NCBI GenBank assembly: GCA_965215825.1
Contig: CBDCEM010000003.1
Coordinates: 3,844,001-3,908,000, forward strand
DNA length: 64,000 nucleotides
Source: JAWPMT01 sp965215825
Lineage (GTDB): Bacteria; Bacteroidota; Bacteroidia; Cytophagales; Cyclobacteriaceae
Reading direction: 5' to 3'
Positions 34,041 to 41,908 of the stretch are shown here, in pieces (position 1 is the stretch's first letter; the number at the start of each line of letters is the position of its first letter). Under the pieces are notes generated by a model. The model did not search any database. It was given only the letters and a program-made list of their open reading frames with translations, and had not been told where the DNA came from. The position numbers and the translations under genes were made by a program.

Positions 34041-37031
34041 TCAACTATTTCTTAGACGCTTAAGCGCCAGCACTGATCCCATAATTAACATCAATAAGAC
34101 AATACTTACGATTATCCATTTTTTTCCACCCCAGTCTTGTTTGATGGAACCATCACTTCCATAAAAAACCAATGGCGCCCAATAGTAGGGATTGGCAGAA
34201 ATATTATCCGCTGTGCTCAAATAGTCCAACTTCGCCTGGCGCAAGGAATTAGACTTACTCGTTCCCCTCAATAGGTTTTCATAAAAGGGAACAATAATTT
34301 GAGGAGCCACTTTATCTGAAAGCTCCCACAGGCTGAATATCAGGCTCTTGCTTCCCGCATATGAAAAAGATTTCGCCAGATTAACCACGCCATCACCTTT
34401 CCTCACTTGACCGACACCTGCATCACAAGCACTTACCACCACCAGGTCAGCGGCTAATTCAACATTAATCAATTCAAAAGTGTATAACTGATTATCCTCT
34501 AAAGAATCAGCCTTAGGGTAAAAGCTAATACGGGACCGCATTGGGTTTTCATGATCCACCACTCCATGAAGAGCTAAATGTATGATTTGAAAATCCCGTG
34601 CTCTTTTCTTAAACTGACTTTCGCTGGCATTTGACCCGAAATGGTATTCGCCTTCTAATAGCCTGGATATTGCAGCGATCTCAGCACTGGCGCCCGGAAT
34701 ATCCAGGAGGTCTCTATTTCTGAATTCTGAAAATACGCCCGAACCTCCATTTTCAGCATCTCCAAACGAAAACGCGAGTACTTTGGGGTTAGCCTTAAAC
34801 GAATGATTTTCCGACCATAAATCGGATGAATAATGATAACGAATACTGTGATCTCGTATCAAATAGTGGCAGTTCTTAAAATTCAGTTTGTCCGGAACCG
34901 AAGTTAACAGCACATCAAAATTCATAAAGTGTAGTGGGCCATCGGGGATTATTAGTAATTCATGCGTTTTAACCTGTAAGGGTTCAATCAAAAGGGTATA
35001 CAACTTGTATCCAAGCCTACTATAATTATCGAAATCATTTTCAGCAAGACTTTGATGGAGGGTAGTTATATCTTCGACTAAAGATTCGCTCTTTCCTAAG
35101 GTCGTAACTTGAAAAGCAGATTGGGTCAACGTGAACGCTTTTATCTGTTCACCCGCTGTGAAAAACTCCACCAGCGTCTCTGTAGGTCCTAGTTTCTGTT
35201 GAATTTCATGGATCGAAAGTTGACTCGAATCATACTTGATTCGGTAATATTCAGGATAATTATTCTGTAATTCTGCAAGCAACTGATCCTCTTCTCGCCG
35301 GAGATTAAAAAGCTTTTCACGTACCATGTAAATTTGATTGGAATCCTGCTCGGATTCCAGGTGCAGGTTCAGGTCTCTGGTCTGCCAGTAGTTTCGATCA
35401 ACCTTTAGCTTCTTCTCGTTTTGAAGAAGACTATCAGGGATACCTGCAAAATGTTTGGCTTTTTGACCAAGCATGTGCAATTTCAACAAGCTACTCTTAC
35501 TCTTCCTCGAAAAGGCAAAGCCCAGCGCTCCATATTTCCTTTCTTCTCCAGTAAGATTTGACAGTGATTCACAAACTTCAATGGCATCCTGATACAAATG
35601 ACTGGCTACCTCGCTCCAATGCAAGAAGTCTTCTTGTAACATTGGGATCAATCGCATTTGATAGAGTAAAACATCACTCTGCTGATAACCTTTCAGGGCA
35701 GTTTCTAATACTTCGGAATTCCCATCTCGTTCACCTATTCGATGTTGTATTTGCGACTTTAGTAAAAGTGTTCTCAACCATAAAATCTTATCAATAGTGT
35801 TGCTAAGGATGTTGTTCGATGCATTCAATGAATCAGAATCCACACGATTTGAAAGAAAGCTTTTATTCAGGTAATGCAACGCAGAATCTAATTGAAGCTC
35901 AGCTTCATAATGTTGAGCTATGGACAAATAGGAATTGGCCTTTGCAGGATTTGGCCCAGGAAACAATCTTTCATAAATGGCCAATGAGTGAAATAAATTT
36001 TTTTGAGCTGATTTTCGATCGTTTAGACCATCATAGGTGGCAGCCAATTGACGATAAGAATCTGCAGTAAAGATGTGGTTTTCCCCAAATTGCGCCAAGT
36101 TGATTCTCAAGGTCCTCTCGTTCACCTTCAAAGCTTCCTGAAAGCGTTCTTCCAATAAATGAACATCAGACATATTAGATAAGGCATCTGTTACCAGGTA
36201 GTGATATTCCTGGAAACTCTGCAGGCCGATCTCCAATGCCAATTTCCCATACGTCAATGCTTCTTCAGGTCGATTCAAAGTGATCAACACCTGACTCAAG
36301 CCATTATAAACACTGCTAAATTCAGGGTGTCCTTCGGGGTAAATTCTCTTGCAGATAGCCAATGCCTTCTCGTAATACGCCAATGATTTGTTTCGCTCAT
36401 TTGAAATCAGGAAATAGGCAAGTGCCATATTGTGATAGGCATCAGCAATCAATTTATGGTCCTTATTGTCATAAAATTGCTGGCGTTGTTCAAGTACATT
36501 TTCAAAAGTCTCTAAAGCATCTTCATAGTACCCTAATCTAAAGTAGGTAATGGCCAGATTGCTATAAGCGTTGATCAATAATTCAGGATGACTTACTTCA
36601 AAATTTTCGCGGATCTCCAAAATAGATTGTTGAATATCTAAAGCAGTAAGGAAGTCTGAATTAATATTATGACAGTTACCCAATACTTCCAAAACATGAC
36701 TCTCCATTAAACCATGTGCTTCATACGCCTGAACTTCCTTCAGCAAAAGCTCGCTATATTGAATTGCTGAATCAATCTTATTTGTTCTCCTAAGAACCGA
36801 CGCAATTTTCAGTCGAGCATCAAAATGCTTTTCGATATTATCAAGTTTCCTGTAATAATCGGCAGACTGTTCATAGTAATAAGTAGCGCTATCGAATTGA
36901 CCACTTTCATAAAAACCCGAAGCTAAAAGATACGCTTCCTCCGCCTGGAGTGAATCAGCAGAAAACTCCAGTCCACTGGCCATCTGGCAACTGAATCCTA
37001 ACAAAATGCAGGTAATAACTCTTATATTCAT
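34041..37031 (-). CDS. TPR-CHAT caspase-like protein, membrane anchored
   Basis: 996 residues from ATG 37031, which begins a leader (MNIRVITCILLGFSCQMASG); the longer frame to 37172 would run through a terminator and over the upstream gene. Residues about 35-440 are tetratricopeptide repeats, followed by a helical linker. The C-terminal CHAT domain (about 690-970) belongs to the caspase-like clan with H822 in IHLALHGVVDHENP and C869 in VVSACDAGVGQV. Residues after 970 form a membrane helix (WIIVSIVLLMLIMGSVLAL) with a basic tail. Leader plus C-terminal anchor put the TPR and protease domains in the periplasm. It faces the divergent ECF sigma and TPR membrane genes. Confidence 0.9.
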   Translation of the reverse strand: MNIRVITCILLGFSCQMASGLEFSADSLQAEEAYLLASGFYESGQFDSATYYYEQSADYYRKLDNIEKHFDARLKIASVLRRTNKIDSAIQYSELLLKEVQAYEAHGLMESHVLEVLGNCHNINSDFLTALDIQQSILEIRENFEVSHPELLINAYSNLAITYFRLGYYEDALETFENVLEQRQQFYDNKDHKLIADAYHNMALAYFLISNERNKSLAYYEKALAICKRIYPEGHPEFSSVYNGLSQVLITLNRPEEALTYGKLALEIGLQSFQEYHYLVTDALSNMSDVHLLEERFQEALKVNERTLRINLAQFGENHIFTADSYRQLAATYDGLNDRKSAQKNLFHSLAIYERLFPGPNPAKANSYLSIAQHYEAELQLDSALHYLNKSFLSNRVDSDSLNASNNILSNTIDKILWLRTLLLKSQIQHRIGERDGNSEVLETALKGYQQSDVLLYQMRLIPMLQEDFLHWSEVASHLYQDAIEVCESLSNLTGEERKYGALGFAFSRKSKSSLLKLHMLGQKAKHFAGIPDSLLQNEKKLKVDRNYWQTRDLNLHLESEQDSNQIYMVREKLFNLRREEDQLLAELQNNYPEYYRIKYDSSQLSIHEIQQKLGPTETLVEFFTAGEQIKAFTLTQSAFQVTTLGKSESLVEDITTLHQSLAENDFDNYSRLGYKLYTLLIEPLQVKTHELLIIPDGPLHFMNFDVLLTSVPDKLNFKNCHYLIRDHSIRYHYSSDLWSENHSFKANPKVLAFSFGDAENGGSGVFSEFRNRDLLDIPGASAEIAAISRLLEGEYHFGSNASESQFKKRARDFQIIHLALHGVVDHENPMRSRISFYPKADSLEDNQLYTFELINVELAADLVVVSACDAGVGQVRKGDGVVNLAKSFSYAGSKSLIFSLWELSDKVAPQIIVPFYENLLRGTSKSNSLRQAKLDYLSTADNISANPYYWAPLVFYGSDGSIKQDWGGKKWIIVSIVLLMLIMGSVLALKRLRNS

Positions 37032-37062
37032 CAAAAACGCTAGCTTCTTAAATGCAAAAACA

Positions 37063-37094
37063 ACAAAACCGAAAGTGTTTACTTTCGGTTTTGT
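37063..37094 (-). terminator. Strong intrinsic terminator before the CHAT gene
   Basis: Perfect 14-bp stem ACAAAACCGAAAGT/ACTTTCGGTTTTGT with a 4-nt loop; on the minus strand TGTTTTTGC follows. It lies between the stop of the small secreted-protein gene (37117) and the CHAT start codon (37031), only 32 bp from the latter, so CHAT expression needs read-through or a promoter overlapping the hairpin. Confidence 0.85.
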
Positions 37095-37116
37095 AGGAAT
37101 AAAGTTTAAAGCTAAC

Positions 37117-37509
37117 TTATTCACATAGATCTTCCGGCGACACAGAAAACGTTCTAGAGCAACTGGTCCCATCTCCTTTTAGCAGTGTAATTGTAAAAGA
37201 TCCACTTTGATTAAGACTTCTTTGTGGTATGACCGAAGCCTGATTAGAAGTTGTCCCGCTATTAAAATAAGCATCTCCACTCACTGACCACTGAAAAGGA
37301 CCTGCGAAAAGAGGTGCTGCAAATGTGTATTGCGCCGGGCAATTACCGTCTGCCGGATTCGTAATCACAAGAAAGCAAAACGGCATTTCAGCTTCTAAAA
37401 CGGGCATACAGTTCGAATTCAATTCTTCTGTACCATTAGAAGCACGCAACTCACCGATTGATACCAATGCCAACATAAGGCAGATGAATGAAGGAAATAA
37501 TTTTCTCAT
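37117..37509 (-). CDS. Small secreted Cys-containing protein
   Basis: 130 residues with a clear signal peptide (MRKLFPSFICLMLALVSIGE then LRAS). The mature part has six Cys outside the leader and a beta-rich, Ig/PKD-like character (AQYTFAAPLFAGPFQWSVSG, SGSFTITLLKGDGTSCSRTF). Family not recognised. It is transcribed away from the ECF sigma gene and upstream of the CHAT gene, separated from it by a terminator. Its position suggests an abundant exported partner or ligand of the CHAT/TPR proteins, but this is inference. Confidence 0.75.
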   Translation of the reverse strand: MRKLFPSFICLMLALVSIGELRASNGTEELNSNCMPVLEAEMPFCFLVITNPADGNCPAQYTFAAPLFAGPFQWSVSGDAYFNSGTTSNQASVIPQRSLNQSGSFTITLLKGDGTSCSRTFSVSPEDLCE

Positions 37510-37630
37510 TTTTGATAATTGATTATGAATTTAGCTTACTCTGTTTAGGGTTTTCAGCTGCTCCCTTTTCTTTTAGTGTTTAATCACAGCTTTACATAAT
37601 CAAGTAATCAGAACTATTTTTGATTTTTTC

Positions 37631-37711
37631 ATGCATCACGGAACACAACTAAGCGACATACAAGTAGTCGAAACGCTACAGCAAGGCTCTAGGACGATAA
37701 AAATCAAGTGA
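37631..37711 (+). other. Out-of-frame 5' end of the ECF sigma gene
   Basis: ATG 37631 opens 26 residues (MHHGTQLSDIQVVETLQQGS, then RTIKIK) ending at TGA 37709. This resembles the start of Bacteroidota ECF sigma factors (xDxxIVExLxxG), which the downstream frame lacks. The frames join at the A5 run 37699-37703: one extra A, or a -1 slip on AAA, gives TIK-NQVISTLYVNHYP. Confidence 0.6.
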
Positions 37712-38223
37712 TCAGTACTCTCTATGTCAACCATTATCCTATGGTGAAAAAATATATCCTAAGCAATCAAGGGAGTGAAGAAATCGCCAAAGACATGTTT
37801 CAGGAAAGTCTAATGGCCTTCATTTTTCAAGTGGAAAAAGGCAAGTTTCTGGGGCATTCGAGTATTAAGACCTATCTATTTGCTATCGCTCGTAATTTTT
37901 GGTTGGCTGAGATTCGAAAAATAAAAAAGAACAAAGTGGTACTGGACAATATTGGGGAATATAAGAATGAACCTGATGATACAATTGAAGATTTGCTATC
38001 TAAAAGGAACAGCACGCAACAAATGGAAATTTTGTTTGAAAAACTGAAATTCGGTTGTCAGGAAATTTTAAGATATTTCTACCATGAAGAAATGACCTTA
38101 AGTGAAATCAGACAAAAACTGAATTTGGGAAGTGATCAGGCAGTAAGCAATAAAAAATACAGATGCCTGAAAAGCTTGGCTGATCTTTTTAAAACCGCAA
38201 GGATATCCAAAGGCGCTCTATAA
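37708..38223 (+). CDS. ECF-type RNA polymerase sigma factor (sigma-70 family)
   Basis: 171 residues from GTG 37708. Region 2 is visible (YPMVKKYILSNQGSEEIAKD, MFQESLMAF, SIKTYLFAIARNFWLAEIRK) and region 4 near 105-165 (GCQEILRYFYHEEMTLSEIRQKL). From this GTG, region 2 lacks its first helix; the missing part is encoded in another frame at 37631-37707. It probably drives a stress or envelope regulon, perhaps including the neighbouring CHAT unit. Its stop is 2 bp before the TPR membrane gene, so the two are co-translated, the usual sigma/anti-sigma arrangement. Confidence 0.88.
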   Translation: MISTLYVNHYPMVKKYILSNQGSEEIAKDMFQESLMAFIFQVEKGKFLGHSSIKTYLFAIARNFWLAEIRKIKKNKVVLDNIGEYKNEPDDTIEDLLSKRNSTQQMEILFEKLKFGCQEILRYFYHEEMTLSEIRQKLNLGSDQAVSNKKYRCLKSLADLFKTARISKGAL

Positions 38224-38225
38224 AG

Positions 38226-38966
38226 ATGAAAACGGAAGAATCAAACGAAGAAAAACTAGTAAGGTATGTTTCCAATGAGATGTCACCTACGGAGCTCCAG
38301 GAGTTTGAGAAATTACTGCAAGAAGATCCTGCCTTAAAAGATGACCTTAAAGTCTATCAAGACGCTTTAAGAGCTGTTGAGATTGGGGCGTTGCGAAATC
38401 AAATGAATCAAATCCATGAGACTCATTTTCCGAAAAAGAAACAAATTTCGTGGAGTTACTATTTAATCGGTGCAGCCGCCACCATCTTAATTTGGGTGAG
38501 CATCCAATTTACTTTTTACAATAAATCGACTCAAACGAATTCAGAACTTTACGCGGGCTATTTCGAACCATATCCAACTTTGGGCGCCAAGGTTCGAGGC
38601 GAGTCATCCAAATTACAAACAGGTTTACAATTATATGATGCGGAAAAATATCATGAAGCCATCCAGCAATTATCAGTGCTAATTACCAATGAAGAAGCGA
38701 TGTTTTTCCTGGCCATCAGTCAAATGTCCGTTAACAACAACCAGGAGGCCATTAAAATCATGGAAGAATTCCCTCAAAAAACCCTCTATCGCCCTCAACT
38801 CAATTGGTATTTGGGGCTTTCCTTCCTCAATGAGGATAGTGTAGCTCAAGCCGTTTCCTATTTCTCCAAAATACAAGAAGGTGAGTATAAATTTGAAGAA
38901 GCGGGAGAGATTCGAAAACAACTTACCAATAAATCAGGCCTCGTTAAACAGCCACCTCCCCTATGA
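38226..38966 (+). CDS. Membrane TPR protein, probable anti-sigma factor
   Basis: 246 residues: a cytoplasmic helical N-domain (about 1-72, EEKLVRYVSNEMSPTELQEF, as in anti-sigma N-termini but without zinc-binding His/Cys), one membrane helix (74-97, ISWSYYLIGAAATILIWVS), and a periplasmic domain with TPR-like helices (about 125-235, GLQLYDAEKYHEAIQQLSVL, SFLNEDSVAQAVSYFSKI). Its place directly behind the ECF sigma gene and its topology suggest that it holds the sigma factor at the membrane and reads periplasmic state through its TPRs. No protease cleavage site can be named. Confidence 0.78.
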   Translation: MKTEESNEEKLVRYVSNEMSPTELQEFEKLLQEDPALKDDLKVYQDALRAVEIGALRNQMNQIHETHFPKKKQISWSYYLIGAAATILIWVSIQFTFYNKSTQTNSELYAGYFEPYPTLGAKVRGESSKLQTGLQLYDAEKYHEAIQQLSVLITNEEAMFFLAISQMSVNNNQEAIKIMEEFPQKTLYRPQLNWYLGLSFLNEDSVAQAVSYFSKIQEGEYKFEEAGEIRKQLTNKSGLVKQPPPL

Positions 38967-39024
38967 ATCGCCGGGAATCCAACATGTCTGGGGCTTTTTC
39001 AGCAGACCCCAATAACTTAGCTCC

Positions 39025-39516
39025 ATGACACAGAACATTTACCGAAAATCACAACTTGTGATTGTTTCACTATTCGTTATTCACATCGCTTCTGGACAAT
39101 CCGTCAAACAAGAAAAGATGGAACAACTGGCCTTTATGATTGGGGAATGGATAGGCACTTCCACGACCTACGAGGGCGGGGCCATTTCGAAGCAAGTTCC
39201 TGCTTTCCAATACATCCGCTATGACCTCAACAAGAGCATCATCGTGGTTGAGTTACACTCTGAGTTGCTGCGGCTGCACACCATCATTCGGTATGATGAG
39301 AACGATGATACATACTACTATTACCCCTTTTCAGAACGTGGTACCAATCGTTACCCTGCGGAATACAAAGATCGACAACTGACGGTCTGGAGCAGCGAAA
39401 CGAATCGCTTTATCTTTGGAAATCCATCGGAAGGTAGTTTTCGGGAATACGGTGAACGTTTGGTTGACGGCCATTGGGTAAAATACTTTGAGGATAATTT
39501 CAAGTTATCACCTTAA
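39025..39516 (+). CDS. Secreted lipocalin-like hypothetical protein
   Basis: 163 residues with a signal peptide (QLVIVSLFVIHIASGQ). The mature protein starts EQLAFMIGEWIGTSTTYEGG, the xxxGxW start of calycin/DUF1579-like barrels, and continues in alternating beta strands (IIVVELHSELLRLHTIIRYD, DTYYYYPF, GHWVKYFEDNFKLSP). A small eight-stranded barrel that binds a hydrophobic or heme-like ligand is a plausible reading, but no ligand residue can be assigned. It follows the sigma/anti-sigma pair by 58 bp on the same strand, so it may belong to that transcript or stand alone. Confidence 0.65.
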   Translation: MTQNIYRKSQLVIVSLFVIHIASGQSVKQEKMEQLAFMIGEWIGTSTTYEGGAISKQVPAFQYIRYDLNKSIIVVELHSELLRLHTIIRYDENDDTYYYYPFSERGTNRYPAEYKDRQLTVWSSETNRFIFGNPSEGSFREYGERLVDGHWVKYFEDNFKLSP

Positions 39517-39731
39517 GGAAGGGTGAAACCTTAAAATTTGTTTATCGTCCTTCCACAACGGCATTCATTAGCGTCTCTGAGGTTTACTTCGAACCATACC
39601 CAATCACATTATTTCTCCATGTTGACCACTGTCATATCATGATCGTGCAGCCTGTTTAATACCCGATCCAGGCACCCGCGATTTTATTCCAATACAAACC
39701 ATTATAACTAACAGAAAATCGACTTTAATGG

Positions 39732-39800
39732 AATATTTTCAATATTTTAAAAAATCACTATCGTATTTAACAATATTTTCAAATATAAATTGAAATATTT
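39732..39800 (+). promoter_or_regulatory. AT-rich promoter region of asnB with repeated AATATTTTC words
   Basis: The 323-bp gap 39517-39839 ends in a very AT-rich stretch. AATATTTTCAA occurs at 39732-39742 and again at 39772-39782, with partial copies at 39742 and an inverted form (GAAATATTTC) at 39792-39801. Such phased A/T words suit a regulator of the Lrp/AsnC type or simply curved promoter DNA. The left part of the gap shows nothing recognisable. Confidence 0.35.
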
Positions 39801-39839
39801 CTTTCAATTTTACATTTTGATTAGAAAATTAATAAAGCT

Positions 39840-41519
39840 ATGTGTGGTATAGTTTGCGTATTGAATCGTGATAACGACGATACTTCTGAGTTGAGAAGCC
39901 AAGTGTTGAAGCAATCAAAAAAAGTGAGACATAGAGGCCCTGACTGGTCAGGTATTTATGTTGGTGAAAATGCAGTGATTGCGCATGAGCGACTTGCCAT
40001 CGTCGATCCTCAGTCCGGTGTACAACCTTTATATTCACCTGATGGGAAACAAATACTAGCAGCAAACGGCGAAATATATAATCACAAACAATTAAGGGAT
40101 TCTCTCAAAAGTGAATATGCCTTTGCTACAAAATCGGACTGTGAGATTTTACTAGCGCTCTATAAAGAACAAGGTTCGGCCTTTGTAAAGGAGCTAAACG
40201 GAATTTTTGGGTTCTGTATATATGATGAAGAAAAGAATGACTTTTTAATTGCCAGGGACCATATGGGCATCATTCCTCTTTATATGGGCTGGGATGTGAG
40301 AGGTCAGTTGCATGTAGCTTCAGAACTAAAAGCAATTGAAGGCTATTGCAACCAAATCCAGGAATTTCCTCCAGGTCACTATATGTCCTCAAAGGATGAA
40401 AAACCTGTGAAATGGTACGTACGTGACTGGACTTCTTTCGAAAAATTAGCAGACAAAACAAAGACTCAAATTCAGCAATTGCGTGAGTCTTTTGAGAAAG
40501 CGGTTCATCGACAATTAATGACGGATGTCCCCTATGGCGTTCTTTTATCTGGAGGACTTGATTCATCTGTTGTTTCGGCTTTAGCTAAAAAATATGCTTC
40601 CAAACGAGTAGAATCTGAAGATAATGAAAGCGCATGGTGGCCTGCACTACATTCTTTCGCCATTGGACTGAAAGATTCTCCCGATCTGATTGCAGCACAA
40701 AAAGTTGCGGATCACATCGGAACCATTCATCATGAAGTGAATTTTACCATTCAGGAAGGGCTGGATGCACTACGCGATGTGATCTACCACCTCGAAACCT
40801 ATGATGTCACTACCATCAGAGCGTCTACTCCGATGTACCTGCTAGCGCGGGTCATCAAGTCCATGGGAATCAAAATGGTGCTTTCTGGTGAAGGATCGGA
40901 TGAGTTATTCGGTGGGTATCTTTATTTCCATAAAGCACCGAACCCTGAAGAGTTTCACAAAGAAACGGTACGCAAGCTGAACAAACTTCACATGTACGAT
41001 TGCCTGAGGGCCAACAAGTCACTTGCAGCATGGGGTGTTGAGGGGCGCGTACCTTTCCTTGACATTGAATTCATGGATACTGCGATGCACGTAGATCCTG
41101 CAGATAAGATGATCACGGATGAAAGAATTGAAAAATGGATGCTCAGAAAAGCATTTGAAGACATGCTTCCTCATGAAATTGTTTGGCGGCAAAAAGAGCA
41201 GTTTTCTGACGGTGTGGGTTATGGCTGGATAGATGCTTTGAAAGACTATGCCAATGAAAAGGTTTCTGACACGGACTTTGAAGTGGCAAAATTCAAGTTT
41301 CCTATCAATACGCCGCAGAGTAAAGAAGAGTACTTCTATCGCAGCATTTTTGAAGAGCATTTCCCTTCGGATACCGCGGCCAAATGTGTGCCCTCTGTGC
41401 CTTCAGTAGCATGCAGCACGCCGGAGGCTTTGCTTTGGGATGAGTCTTTTCAGAATACTAACGATCCTTCTGGACGAGCTGTGAAGAAAGTGCATGATTT
41501 CGCTTATTCGGGGGAATAA
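39840..41519 (+). CDS. asnB: Asparagine synthase B (glutamine-hydrolysing)
   Basis: 559 residues, full length for bacterial AsnB. After Met removal Cys2 of MCGIVCVLN is the glutaminase nucleophile; RHRGPDWSG, HERLAIVDP and NGEIYNH complete the N-terminal amidotransferase domain (1-190). The synthetase domain has the ATP pyrophosphatase loop LLSGGLDSSVVSA, then SGEGSDELFGGYLYFHKAP and RVPFLD. It makes asparagine from aspartate, glutamine and ATP in the cytoplasm. It stands alone with its own AT-rich promoter and a strong terminator. Confidence 0.97.
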   Translation: MCGIVCVLNRDNDDTSELRSQVLKQSKKVRHRGPDWSGIYVGENAVIAHERLAIVDPQSGVQPLYSPDGKQILAANGEIYNHKQLRDSLKSEYAFATKSDCEILLALYKEQGSAFVKELNGIFGFCIYDEEKNDFLIARDHMGIIPLYMGWDVRGQLHVASELKAIEGYCNQIQEFPPGHYMSSKDEKPVKWYVRDWTSFEKLADKTKTQIQQLRESFEKAVHRQLMTDVPYGVLLSGGLDSSVVSALAKKYASKRVESEDNESAWWPALHSFAIGLKDSPDLIAAQKVADHIGTIHHEVNFTIQEGLDALRDVIYHLETYDVTTIRASTPMYLLARVIKSMGIKMVLSGEGSDELFGGYLYFHKAPNPEEFHKETVRKLNKLHMYDCLRANKSLAAWGVEGRVPFLDIEFMDTAMHVDPADKMITDERIEKWMLRKAFEDMLPHEIVWRQKEQFSDGVGYGWIDALKDYANEKVSDTDFEVAKFKFPINTPQSKEEYFYRSIFEEHFPSDTAAKCVPSVPSVACSTPEALLWDESFQNTNDPSGRAVKKVHDFAYSGE

Positions 41520-41572
41520 ATCAAGGTTTTAGCACGCCACTTCTTATTAATGGGATTGCATGGTTCATAAAT

Positions 41573-41604
41573 CCCTTGTTAGAATTGAAATCTAACAAGG
41601 GTTT
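41573..41604 (+). terminator. Intrinsic terminator of asnB
   Basis: Perfect 11-bp stem CCCTTGTTAGA/TCTAACAAGGG with a 7-nt loop, followed by TTTAATTTCC, 53 bp after the asnB stop. The rest of the gap to 41908 shows no gene; only a small inverted repeat TGGTTT-gt-AAACCA at 41835-41848 stands out, which might end the leftward operon. Confidence 0.8.
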
Positions 41605-41908
41605 AATTTCCTTCGAAGACAGCATCATTGATCTAAAACGGATTCAATAGGAATAGAACTTTAAGCTTAAACGCGCTTCTTTTTTGGGTCAAGTTATTTT
41701 TCCGGAGACGGTACCCTTAGGCCCTGCTTCGTATTTGTGGGACAGACACAGAGTCTACACAAAGTGACTCTAAAGTTACCATTTATTCCTATTTTGTTCA
41801 GTTAGTAAGACAGACAATGTAGCCCTCGTGTTTTTGGTTTGTAAACCACTTGAGAGGCTTGATGTCAAAAAAAGAAATGGACCATTGGATCAGTTTATAT
41901 CTCATTGG

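Noticed and set aside
37032..37172. N-terminal extension of the TPR-CHAT frame
   Set aside because: It would place a 14-bp-stem terminator inside the coding region and overlap the upstream gene; ATG 37031 begins directly with a leader.
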